DNA of 64,000 nt, taken from NCBI GenBank assembly GCA_964035015.1, contig OZ036001.1, positions 16,543,611 through 16,607,610 on the forward strand, in the 5' to 3' direction. Numbering within the stretch: the first letter of the stretch is position 1; each line of letters begins with the position of its first letter. The DNA comes from Corallium rubrum. Lineage: Eukaryota; Cnidaria; Anthozoa; Scleralcyonacea; Coralliidae. The translations under genes and the position numbers were made by a program. Positions 30,661 to 40,517 of this stretch are shown in pieces. Below the pieces are notes generated by a model. The model saw nothing but the letters and a program-made list of their open reading frames with translations, had not been told where the DNA came from and did not search any database.

Positions 30661-31665
30661 TTAATGGCCAGATGCTCGATGGCATGAGCAGGTTCTTACT
30701 AAGGACCGAGTACAAAGTCTATCAGGATCAAAAGTTGAATGTAAAAGATTAACCATTCTTTGGTGGACAAAGTGTTGAAAAGATTTAGAGCTAGAAAATA
30801 CACTTTCAGTTGCTAAGGTATGAATAAAGTTCCATAATTTAACGATACGATTAAAATAGGAGCCCTGAAACGAACTGGTCTTACATAGAGGAGTTCTCAG
30901 ATTCAAGGAGTTGCTTTGTTTTGTGCGGCCATGAGATATTAGGGTTACAAAGTTATACGCATTCAGGTCAGTGTTACCATGCAGGCAATTATAAAAAAAT
31001 ACTAGGTCTTTCTGCTCTCTGTCGTAGACTAGCGGCAGTAGATCCAGGGTGACAAGCCTTTCTTTATACGATATTTCACCACGGCGAGTTCTAAGAATCC
31101 ATCTCGTGGCCCTCCTCTGAACACGCTCAATTTTTTCCTTGAGGCAGGACTGGGTCGGAGACCAGACTTGTGTCCCAAAGCAAAGTTGCGATTTGACAAG
31201 CGATAAATACAGTGTCCACCTGACTGTCACATCCGTCAAAAGTGGACAGTTCCGCTTAAGTAGTCCAAGAAGCTTATTGGCTTTAGCTACAATGACGTGC
31301 ACATGTTTATCCCATGAAGGGTGCTAGTATTAATCACTCCAATATCTTTCTCTTCTGAGACACGCTCAAGCGGCACTTGATTAAGGCTGTAATTATATGT
31401 CAAAGGGTTTCTCTTCTGTGTCACTGTTAGCGCTTTACACTTAGACGCATTAAAGCGGATGTTGTTTCGCTTTGTCCACTCGTCCAAGCGTGATAGAGTA
31501 TTCTGTAAGGCTATGCAATCATATGCGGACGTTATACTACGATAGATTTTGGTATCGTCGGCATATAGCGCAACCATCGCTCCACCTTCCACTACGTTCG
31601 GTAGATCGTTTATGAAAATTGTGAACAATAGTGGGTCCAGGAGGCTCACTCTATTTTCTAGCCCA
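30661..31665 (-). pseudogene. CR1/L2-type LINE reverse transcriptase, 5'-truncated
   Basis: Starts inside the RT (LLDPLLFTIFINDLPNVVE; catalytic LYADDTKIYRS), continues through DEWTKRNNIRFNASKCKALT, shifts frame near 31310, then KANKLLGLLKRN and the C-terminal domain (ERVQRRATRWILRTRRGEIS) to a stop at 30661. 5' truncation is typical of LINE insertions. The 3' part (30460-30600 on plus) is A- and AAC-rich, consistent with a tail region. It lies in an intron of the SAM gene. Confidence 0.9.
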
Positions 31666-32225
31666 CTAAAGTGATTGAAGGGACTAAAACGAGTCCTGGA
31701 TTTAAACAGAAAACCCTAGTGTTCTCACAGGAAAGTAGAACTCTGGAAATTGGACCCACACTTTCGGTAAGTGCAGTGTATTTATTGCAAATTTACTTAT
31801 TGTACGTGTACTTTTTGTATTACTATTAGTAATTTGAAACAACCTGAAGCTGTACTGCTTTAACAGTAAGTCAAGTTATAAGTGTATTAAACAGTATAGC
31901 TTGAAGGTGTTTCAAGCATAAACAAGGCCGTAAAGTGTAAAATACACATGGTACTAATTTATTTTCAAAAAAGTGAAATGTCAATAATAGGCCAATACAG
32001 GGACGACCCCCAGCCGGTGAAGCAGTGTTAAACGTTAAAAGAGACTGAATCTTCTCCACAAAAATATCCAATATCTTGATAACCCTGCTGGATTTTTTTC
32101 AGCTATCTGACATATCTCGTATCTGGACGGATAGTAAAGATCACTCACTATTCGATGCACCCTAACAAACTCCCTTGCTGAATTTGTGCTATCATGGTAA
32201 AATATTTAATTTCCTGTGCTGTTAG

Positions 32226-33558
32226 GATTCCCAGGAAAATGTTAATGCAACTACTGTCACTGTTGACAGAGAGGTCCTGGAACGAGAGAGTAGAATATAT
32301 CGCCGCTCAGCATCTCGGTCACTTTCAAAATATGAAGAAACCATTAACTCATATGCATTGATCTGCTGTGAACAAGATGCAACTCTTCTCAAAGACAGAA
32401 ATAGGCTGTTTAAATTGGCGAGAGAAAAAGCTGATTCTGAGGGTTACCAGTACAAGAAACGAAAGTCTCAATCAACAGTATTTGGTAATGAAGAAGAAAC
32501 CAAAGGTGCTACAAAGAGTTTGAAATTGGTGACCAAAGAGCGTCAAAAGAGAACATTACAGTTGACTGAGGATATTAAGAGTTCTACTGATACAATAAAG
32601 TTGCTGGAGCTACAAAGAGAGAAGTTTGTCAATGCAACAAAATACCTTCAAGCTGCTGAAGTGGTAACAGATTTCAGAATGCAGAAAAAAGCTAAGGAGA
32701 CTACAAGATGAGCTTACAAAGCTTCAGAAGGCTGATGTTCGTTCGAAGAAGTACCATAAGGGTAAAAGCTCCAGTAAAAGCAAAAGTCTGGATAGTTTTA
32801 CCATTCGTTCATCTAAAGTATCCCCTATGACCAGTGCAACTGACAGATGAAGTGGTTCTACCAGTACTGTGCTCGAGAGTGACGTTGACATACAAGATGG
32901 TTTACATGAAAGTGAAGAGTGCATTGAAGTAGAGAGTGCCTCCATTCCCGTTGCCAAGAGAGGTGAACAGCGTATAGATACGTTCGCCATTAGTTCATCC
33001 AAAGCATCTCCTGTGACAAGTGTGGTTGACGGATCAAGTGGTTCTATCAGTACTGTGCTCGAGTGTGACGTTGACATACAAGATGGTTTACATGAAAGTG
33101 AAGAGTGCACTGAAGTAGAGAGTGCCTCCATTCCCGTTGCCAAGAGAGGTGAACAGCGTATAGATACGTTCGCCATTAGTTCATCCAAAGCATCTCCTGT
33201 GACAAGTGTAGTTGACGGATCAAGTGGTTCTACCAGAATTGAGCTCCAAGAGAGAGTCACAGGACAAGAAGGTTTTCATGGAAGAAGTGAAGAGTGCATC
33301 GAAATAGAAAGTGCCTCCATACTTGTTGCCAAGAGAGGTGAACAGTTCATCGCCATTAGTTCATCAAAAGGATCTCCTATAGCCAGCGAAGCCTGCAGAT
33401 CAAGTTGTTCTACCAATATTGAACTACAAGGTGAAATTACAGTGCAAGAGGTTTCTCCTGTAAGAAGTGAAGAGCAGCATGGTTCTCTACAAACCAACCA
33501 AAGTCAAGATGACCAGAGTGCTGATACGCTTTTTGCCAGAGCCCCGCAGACAATGTAG
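32226..33558 (+). pseudogene. SAM-domain gene, exon D: coiled coil and Ser-rich repeats
   Basis: Acceptor GTGCTGTTAG, then DSQENVNATTVTVDREVLER, a charged helical region (QDATLLKDRNRLFKLAREKA, KLLELQREKFVNATKYLQAA) likely to form a coiled coil. A frameshift near 32690 leads to DELTKLQKADVRSKKYHKG and a Ser/Lys stretch. A TGA at 32848-32850 stands where later repeat units have TCA. The C-terminal half is a 186-base tandem repeat. Downstream it borders the transposase-like segment. No function assigned. Confidence 0.6.
32869..33470 (+). repeat. 186-base coding tandem repeat (62 residues)
   Basis: Units start at 32869, 33055, 33241 and 33421 (GTGCTCGAG / GAGCTCCAAG / GAACTACAAG). Each encodes VESASIPVAKRGEQ, DTFAISSSKASPVTS and DGSSGS. 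The first two units are almost identical; later units diverge. The frame is conserved across units. Confidence 0.9.
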
Positions 33559-34660
33559 AAATCTCTTTGGGGCACATGGAAACGGTCTCGCTGCGTTACA
33601 AAAAATATTTGTCATGTAACCTCTCTAACTTTTCTTCTACTAAGAACGGACTTTATTACAGCCAAATAACTGACTTGTCCTTGAAAGAGTTTGTAATTGC
33701 ACGAAGAGATCACTGTGAAAAGAATCATTCGGTTTCGTGTAAAGAATGCAACAGCCTTATTGCAGCGGCAGAGCAAATCAATGGAAATGGCAGAGAAGAG
33801 TTTGCTGAAAAGAAAAGTACCAAAACGTGCTTCGAAGTTACTTAAACAATTCCCCAGCCTCGGAAAAGATATTGTAGATTTCGTTCATGAAAATCGAATT
33901 GGTGCAGATGCCTGGAGGAGGACTGGCGTGGCCACGTTTGATGGTAACGTGAAGAGTGGACCTCGTGTGACATATCGCAAAATCAAGGAACATTTAGAAA
34001 GCAAATATCAGAGAAAGTTTAGTTATGGAGCAATTGACCAGCTGTCAGTTGTCCGAAATAAGAGGCGCCGATCCTCCAAACACTATTGGGGTGCAGCACA
34101 GATAACTTGCCGAAGGGCTCGAAAGGGATTTAACATAAAGCTGAATCCAGATGCACATTGGAGCGCTGCTTTTTACAAAGGATTGGACAAGATCCAATTT
34201 GAAGATGGTAGAGATAAGTGTATGATAAACCGTGATGATGCATCTGGATTTAGGCTCGATACGAAGCAGTCTCGAACGAGAGTCGTCAAGAAGTAACAAC
34301 GAGGACGGACTATGTTAACAAATATTCATTGGTATTACAAGTAACATCATACCTCATTCCAGCTACGAAAACAACTCTTCAACACTCCGCGGGTCTGGTG
34401 AAGGCGCATATTCTGTACCCCAAGGATCCTTCACAACATGCAGCAGATCTTGTTATACTGGGGAATGACCCAGACTTCAAGTTTTGTTTCAAGAACAAAC
34501 CAATAGATTGCATAAGAGTGGATGGCGCAGGTAACGAAGGTCCAATACACACGGAGGTGCAGTTTTTGTGGACAGAGAGACACCTGGAACAGGAAAACGT
34601 TTGCAAAAATACAGCTACAAAGTCTAGTCAAATGATACAAATAACCATCTAACTGCTTGA
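33559..34660 (+). pseudogene. Transposase-like multicopy protein fragment, broken
   Basis: Cys-containing start (HCEKNHSVSCKECNSL), frameshift near 33790, then LLKQFPSLGKDIVDFVHENR, ADAWRRTGVATFDGN, VRNKRRRSSKHYWGAAQIT, NPDAHWSAAFYKGLDKIQFE and CMINRDDASGFRLDT. A second frameshift near 34290 leads to TDYVNKYSLVLQVTSYLIPA, HAADLVILGNDPDFKF and CIRVDGAGNEGPIHTEVQFL. Spaced acidic residues (NRDD, RVDG, HTE) could form a DDE-type catalytic site, but this is inference. Similar genes recur in cnidarian genomes as I recall them. Two shifts make it inactive. Confidence 0.6.
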
Positions 34661-34663
34661 GTT

Positions 34664-35000
34664 ATTCACTCACATGTATGTACGTTTTTTTAACTTTCAA
34701 ATAAGTCTGTTAATATACTGTATTTATCTTTTTGACTTCTATGACCCGGGGATTTTGACGTGAGGATGTTTTGACTGGTAAGCATCCAAGGCATGCCCTC
34801 CCAGAAAAATTTTACCACTTAATTACCAGCAATGACTGTGGGCTGTAGCTATTAAAGTTTGAAATAAACAACTATTTTTTGCTATATTGTGGGTGGGCCC
34901 TTTTAGTACTACACTAAATATCTCTTGGAAAATTTATACATATATATCTATATCTATCTCATGTATTAATCTGTTATACTGTATTACAATGTACCTTTAG
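34664..35000. other. Gene-free spacer
   Basis: AT-rich, no supported feature; it ends in a pyrimidine-poor acceptor ACCTTTAG used by the next gene's first recognised exon. Confidence 0.6.
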
Positions 35001-35258
35001 GAAAGGTCTCATATATTAGAAGAACATCCAAAGTAAAATCAAGTGGAAGACCAACACTCACCCTCCCACTTGTTATATTCAGTGATGAGACAAGTGGGAA
35101 CACAACAAAGAAATGGAACCGCCTTGAAACATATTCCTTTTTTCTTGCATCCCTTCCAAGACAAGAAATTCATCAGTTTAGTAACATAAAGTTCCTTTCT
35201 GTGTCAAATCTGGTTGATTCCATCAGTCTTGGAAAAGCTATTGCAACTGATCTGTCAG
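35001..35258 (+). CDS. Tnp2-like spliced gene, exon 1 (first recognised)
   Basis: After ACCTTTAG the frame reads GKVSYIRRTSKVKSSGRPTL, then VIFSDETSGNTTKKWNRLET and FFLASLPRQEIHQFSN. The DxTSGN..KKWN pattern is a conserved block of a Tnp2/KDZ-like transposase family, with its acidic residue a likely metal ligand. Donor CTGTCAG|GTGAAC. The gene probably starts upstream, but I see no earlier exon. Confidence 0.7.
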
Positions 35259-35467
35259 GTGAACAATCTAAAATAAAAATTGTTAGAACTTTTATCCTTT
35301 TACCTCAGTATACAGTGAGTGTTTATAAAACTTTCTTAAATGGAAAACCCCTATATAATTCTATTCCAATGAGAACCCTAGTAGATTATAGCTGACTTGT
35401 AAGTGAACAAAACCACTTTCTTATTGTGGCACAGTGTAATTGATCAAACCCTCGTAATTTTTAATAT

Positions 35468-35813
35468 TACAGTCAAACTGGGTGTTCTCTTGCGACCTGT
35501 TGATTGATAAGTTCCGGTGAGCAATTTGCAAACGTTTCAGGAATATTTATTTCCAAAATTCAATATCTTGTTACTTAAACTACAGCCATTTGCATGGCTG
35601 AAAATACATTAAATACTACCTACCCACCCACAGTAATATTTTAAACATAAATTTGTATATTTACTCAAAAGAAAGACGAACCTTTAAAGGAATCTACTGA
35701 GGAATCTTCACGAGACATTTGCAAGTTGCTCAAGCCAAATTGACAATCAACATTGCAATGTTGTGATGCAATATTGCAAAATCGCATGCAAGAGAACATC
35801 CAGTTTGACTGTA
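35468..35813. mobile_element. Tc1/mariner-type MITE in intron 1
   Basis: Terminal inverted repeats TACAGTCAAACTGGGTGTTC and GAACATCCAGTTTGACTGTA with TA at both ends, as expected for TA target duplication. It lies wholly within the intron and does not alter splice sites. Same family as 37925-38246. Confidence 0.82.
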
Positions 35814-35838
35814 AATACATTTTGCATTTATACTGTAG

Positions 35839-35993
35839 AGCTTGAGAATGGAATGCTAATGTATGATTCCTTGAATGAAGAAGAGGTGTTTGTCCAGTGT
35901 CCTGTGATATGTGTAATGGCTGACAACCCACGAGCATCAGAATTTTGCCATCACCTTGGAAGTTCAGCAAAGAAGTTTTGTCGTTACTGTGAC
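35839..35993 (+). CDS. Tnp2-like spliced gene, exon 2
   Basis: Acceptor TACTGTAG, donor GAC|GTACGT. Joins exon 1 in phase (LS|ELENGMLMYDSLNEEEVF) and encodes CPVICVMADNPRASEFCHHL and SSAKKFCRYCD, the conserved DNPxASE...C..C zinc-binding block of Tnp2-type transposases. Confidence 0.78.
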
Positions 35994-36286
35994 GTACGTA
36001 AGGGTCATTAAAATTACTTTAAAATTTATGAAGGAAGACAAGGAATGGTCTGACAGAAGTCATGTAACACTGTAGATCTTGATTTTTTTGCATCAAAAAA
36101 TCACCTATAATCAGCCATACTGTATACACTACAGGTATGGTACCTCATATTTTTGGGTACAAGATTCATGATCAGTCTTCTTTTTTTTTCAAGTTGAACT
36201 TCAAGTTGAACTTGAAAACTAATTTTCAAATAATTAAATTTAAAAAACATTAAATAATTAACAAATCTAAATGATGTTTTTCCCAG

Positions 36287-36372
36287 GCAACCAAAGAAAC
36301 AGCAACAGAACTTGGCCAATTGAAAACTGATGATGGAATAAGAGAAACAGTTATTCAAATCAATAATTGCCG
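36287..36372 (+). CDS. Tnp2-like spliced gene, exon 3
   Basis: Acceptor TTTTTCCCAG, donor CCG|GTACAG; encodes ATKETATELGQLKTDDGIRE then TVIQINNC. Phase matches both neighbours. Confidence 0.72.
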
Positions 36373-36522
36373 GTACAGTATGCATGGTGCTACATTAGAA
36401 TTACTGTATACAGGCAATTACAGCATACATCTAGGCAAGGCAAATGTTGCAAAGTAATTTCATGTGAAATATTAATTCATGTCCTGTCACTCATATATAT
36501 CTATCCACCTTTTTCTTTTAAG

Positions 36523-36615
36523 GTCTGTCACAGCCAAAAAAAAGCTTCGTAAAGAGACTGGTGTGACAGAGAAAGGAGGCCAATTTGATGACTTGAACAA
36601 TTTTAAAAGCCCAGG
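36523..36615 (+). CDS. Tnp2-like spliced gene, exon 4
   Basis: Acceptor TTCTTTTAAG, donor CAGG|GTAAAT; encodes SVTAKKKLRKETGVTEKGGQ and FDDLNNFKSPG, in phase with exons 3 and 5. Confidence 0.72.
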
Positions 36616-36651
36616 GTAAATGAGAATTTGGTTTAGATATGCACTGATTTT

Positions 36652-37277
36652 TTTAGTGGTGCACCAGATAGTGCTTTTTACTATCTGGCTGGATACCGGA
36701 TTTGCCAGATAGTTGGGGAAAAAATCTGTCTGGATACCGGATATTTTTGTGTACAGTTTTGGTACCTCTATCTAGTGGAATACTTTGAATTGATTAAAAA
36801 AATAGTGATGTTTAACATAGTTTCTGAGTTGTAACCTACTTTGCAACTGAATTATCAGTATTTCTGCCTCAAACTCTTCTGCAAAATAAATATTATTTCA
36901 GATAAACGTTGAAAATAATGTACAGAGAAAAAGTTTTTGCCACCATTTTGTACGTGGCCATCCTGAGAACAAGTTATTTAACTGCAACAATGGACTTGTC
37001 CACGGCTTGTCCATGATCTTGTGTGCACTTTTATGAGTTTAAATGCCCTGACAAAATTTCACTCTTTGAGAAATAAATGAAGCTGGATATTCTATACATA
37101 TTATACTATTATTACTTCAAGAATTGACTTGGATCCTGGAAAATTACCCAAAAGTAATGCCAAATTATCAAAAAATAAATTATCTGGGATCTGGCTGGAT
37201 AGTAGAAAATATCTGGCCAGATACCGGAGAGTGGGATTTTTTTATTATCTTGCCAGATAATCCAGCCGGATAGTCAT
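36652..37277. mobile_element. Inverted-repeat element in intron 4
   Basis: The ends carry ACCAGATAGTGC ... ACTATCTGGCTGGATACCGG and its complement ATCTGGCTGGATAG ... CCAGATAATCCAGCCGGATA, repeated several times around an AT-rich centre. A fragment of the same family is at about 46240-46285. Confidence 0.6.
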
Positions 37278-37320
37278 TCTTGTTGAGCAAATGTTTTCTG
37301 ACAGTGTTTCTTTATTACAG

Positions 37321-37603
37321 GCAAACACCAATAGAAATATTACACACCATTTTATTGGGAGCCCAGAAATATTTTCTCGCATCAACATTTGAAAAAATGA
37401 ATGCAGCAGACAAAAAGAAGCTCAGTGCAAAAATATTCGCTTTTGACTTCTCATCATTCCCTCGAAAAATAAGAGGCAATATCACAAGGAATTACAGATC
37501 GTATGTTGGAAGGGATTACAAACTATGGGCACAAATTGCAGTCTTCCTTTTAGATGGAATTATTCCTGAAGACAACCTGAATATTTGGGAACAATTAAGT
37601 GAG
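37321..37603 (+). CDS. Tnp2-like spliced gene, exon 5
   Basis: Acceptor TTTATTACAG, donor GAG|GTTCAT. Encodes QTPIEILHTILLGAQKYFLA (the TPxEILHTxLLG block, equivalent to the DxMHNxFLG block of classical Tnp2), then KIRGNITRNYRSYVGRDYKL and WAQIAVFLLDGIIPEDNLN. In phase on both sides. Confidence 0.78.
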
Positions 37604-37686
37604 GTTCATGTAGATAAATGTTTTCATTAAATTTTGAGTTAACCATTACGGCAACCCAAATATAATTATGCACTTACGTTTATTAG

Positions 37687-37880
37687 ATTTTTGAAATGGC
37701 TTATGTATCAACTGTCAGCAAAGATGACATTGAGACATTGCAAGAACTAGTTTCAGAGTTCCTTGACAATGTAAAGACTTTTCAACCAAACATGCTGAAC
37801 AGATCAAAACTCCATATGCTGCTCCATTTGCCCAGTGACATTAGATTATTAGAACCACCTTCAGGATTTTGCACTGAAAG
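37687..37880 (+). CDS. Tnp2-like spliced gene, exon 6
   Basis: Acceptor TTTATTAG, donor GAAAG|GTTTGA. Encodes SKDDIETLQELVSEFLDNV, then NRSKLHMLLHLPSDIRLLEP and PSGFCTER. The KxHxLxHLPxDI...FCTERFE block is typical of the C-terminal catalytic half of the family. Confidence 0.78.
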
Positions 37881-37924
37881 GTTTGAGAAAGATAAATCAT
37901 TATGTGTATTATAAATAATGTGCT

Positions 37925-38246
37925 TACAGTCAAACCGGATGTTCTTTACAGCGCAACCTTGCAATATTGACAACACTGGAATGTTGACTTGCTAACAGTA
38001 CATGGTGATTCCTTGGCAAGTTGCTAAAAATTCGCATTTTAAATATTGATCTTCACATAACATGAAGTTTACTTAGAGTTAGTTGTTCTGACTTTCAATA
38101 GAAGTTACTTCATATTATGCGAAATTTGATATTTAAAATGCGATTTTTTAGCAACTTGCTAAGTGCAATGTTGCTATCAATATATATTGCAATGTTGCTA
38201 TAAATATTGCAAGGTCGCATGGGAAAGAACATCCAGGTTGACTGTA
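37925..38246. mobile_element. Tc1/mariner-type MITE in intron 6
   Basis: Second member of the 35468-35813 family: TACAGTCAAACCGGATGTTC at the left and GAACATCCAGGTTGACTGTA at the right, with long near-palindromic arms (GCAACTTGCTAA words) inside. Confidence 0.82.
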
Positions 38247-38338
38247 AAAATAGAATAACATGCATGCAATATGCCAGTATAATTATATAATAGATTTTTA
38301 ATTTTAATTTTAAATTACTTTTTAATATGTTATACTAG

Positions 38339-38482
38339 GTGTGAGGCTTTTAATTCTGTCATAAGGCAACAAAACATTTTTTCAAACCGACATGCAGTCA
38401 GCAAAGACATCTCCAAAAAATTTATTTCAAATGAAAAAATAAAGTTTATCATTCAAGGAGGAATTTGGGGAGAGAGTGAGAA
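38339..38482 (+). CDS. Tnp2-like spliced gene, exon 7
   Basis: Acceptor TTATACTAG joins exon 6 in phase (TER|CEAFNSVIRQQNIFSNRH), then VSKDISKKFISNEKIKFIIQ and GGIWGE. The end is uncertain: TAG at 38484 follows GESEK, with a possible donor AA|GTAGGT just before it. Confidence 0.68.
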
Positions 38483-38531
38483 GTAGGTCTTGCTATTCTA
38501 TTGCAGTAAACCTGATTAATATTGTTACTGC

Positions 38532-38802
38532 ATGCTTGTACAGTATGGAATAGGATATGATGAATATATAATATCGTCTGGCTACTATAAGCCTAGAGTG
38601 AATAATTTTCTTGTTTCCAGATTACATACAACAGCTAAACATACAACAGCTTTCTTCTACAACCAGATTCAGAAATTTTTTTATGAGGAAGACACTACTG
38701 CAGCCAGTGACAAACTCATCCATCAACCTGGTGCCTTGAGACTAGTAAATAAATGTTATATTATCATAGGAAGGGTAATTGGCAGCCATTTTGTTGGAAC
38801 AA
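38532..38802 (+). CDS. Tnp2-like spliced gene, possible exon 8 fused to LINE ORF1
   Basis: After CTTGTACAG an open frame reads YGIGYDEYIISSGYYKPRVN, HTTAKHTTAFFYNQIQKFF and HQPGALRLVNKCYIIIGRV, with no LINE features, and continues without a stop into LINE ORF1 (MSNLEEVLADF at 38803). This could be the last transposase exon, with the LINE inserted in frame. Phase with exon 7 could not be made to fit, so the assignment is tentative. Confidence 0.45.
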
Positions 38803-40415
38803 TGTCTAACCTGGAAGAAGTTCTCGCTGATTTTAAGTGCGAAGCAAAAGCAGACGTCGTCCAGAAGCTAACTGGGCTTCGATCTGTAGACAAACTGATG
38901 ACTACGAAACTAGAACTCTACGAGAAGTGCCGAAATATCAAAGATTTTCCTAAAGGAGAATTTTATAGTCGACGAAGGACGAAGGGAGGTAGTGTATTTG
39001 GTTGTCTCGAAAGGCGTCTGGCAGAAGATATATACGAACTTCTGAATTGTTTGGATACTAAAACCATCTCGCCTGAAATACGAGCCATGTTCAAGCCGGT
39101 ATCTGTGATAAAGGTGGAAGACCATGGCAATGGTCGACATGAGAGTCCTGATATTGAGCCACTTGTCAGTGGAAGATTGTCGTTTTCTTCTCCTTCGACC
39201 CGTGAGAGTGGCTGGTCTGGCATCAAAACCCAAATTGCATCAATACAAAGCGGGTATTTGCTCTTTAAAGAGGAGACAGAAAGTAATATGGCAGAACTTA
39301 AAGATAAAGTCAATGATTTGATTTCTGTTGTGGAATTTCAGAAACACGAGATAAGCGTTCTAAACGAAGAAAATAAATGTCTTCGAGATATTTGCATAAA
39401 CTGTGATTCTTCTTCAACGCCTCGTCTTGAAGGATCTGGTAATGTATTCTTGAATAAATTAATTTGCGAGTCAACGAAAGCCAAGGCCTGTTCGAAGAAA
39501 AATATTGAAAAGGGACACAGTGTCGTCATACAGACAGTTTTAACCAAGGAAACAGCACGGGGTGGCGAGGAGAGTGTTTTAGAAGTGTTTCCTGAAGACC
39601 CAAAAGTTACGGAGACAAATCCTGTTTTTGTCCCTGACAATACACAATTGATCATCCACGACCAACAAATTTCCCAAGGTTTACATCCCGGTCCATGCAC
39701 CTCAGTAATGCCGGAAAAACTGTCGGAGTATTCACTTGAGTCCCAAATTCATAATTATAGAGAAAAACACAAAGCTGTGTATTCAACTAAATTACAAAAG
39801 AAAAATTCATCGCCTTCGAAACGAATGACTCAATTAGAGAAATCTATGTATCCAACCAGGTCACCCAAATGGAACGAGGAATTTAAACATAATCAAAGAA
39901 ATAAAATTACCTCCATGCCTCGTGTACTTATCTTGGGTGATTCTACTACAAAAAAACTGATCCCCAAGAAACTTTCTAAAGATGTAGCTGGAAAGGTTTT
40001 CTGCCAATCAAATTGGTTCAGTAAAACTAAAAACGGTTATGATCAGCTGAACAATTTGGTTAATTGTTATGAACCAACCGCGTTAATTGTTCAGACGAGA
40101 GTTGAAAAAGTGCCTTCAGGAACAGCCGACCAAATAGCTGAACAGACCGTAGATCTACTAATGCAGGCGCGACGGCAATTGCCAAAAGCAAGAATTGCAG
40201 TTTCAAGCGCAATCAACAATCGACCCGTCCGTCCGAAAATTTCTTTTGTAAACCAGCACCTACGGCACTTTTGTCGAACACATGGTTTCGACTTTATTGA
40301 CAACAGTAACATTCCTCGTACCAGCTGTGGTGATACATCTCTTCATCCCTCTCTTAGTGACGATAGATCAATATTGCTGGAAAACAATCTCCGCACTTAT
40401 TTACAAAGTCATTGA
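38803..40415 (+). CDS. CR1/L2-type LINE ORF1 with SGNH/esterase-like domain
   Basis: Taken from ATG 38803 (MSNLEEVLADF). A central coiled coil is likely (SNMAELKDKVNDLISVVEF, KHEISVLNEENKCLRD). The C-terminal ~160 residues resemble an SGNH hydrolase: VLILGDSTTKKLIPKKLS holds the GDS block and DTSLHPSLSDD the D..H block. Esterase-like ORF1 domains are known in CR1-group LINEs; their role in retrotransposition is unclear. The frame is intact to a TGA at 40413-40415, 102 bases before ORF2. Confidence 0.78.
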
Positions 40416-40517
40416 CTAAATATTTCCTATTTAACGCACGACGACACAGCTTTTCCCACTATCTTTGTCAGTTATCCTACTTTAGCTGCGGCCCATAGGG
40501 AAACCAACCATATACCC

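Noticed and set aside
38910..39313. Minus-strand frames under LINE ORF1
   Set aside because: Shadows of ORF1 with no domain or start context of their own.
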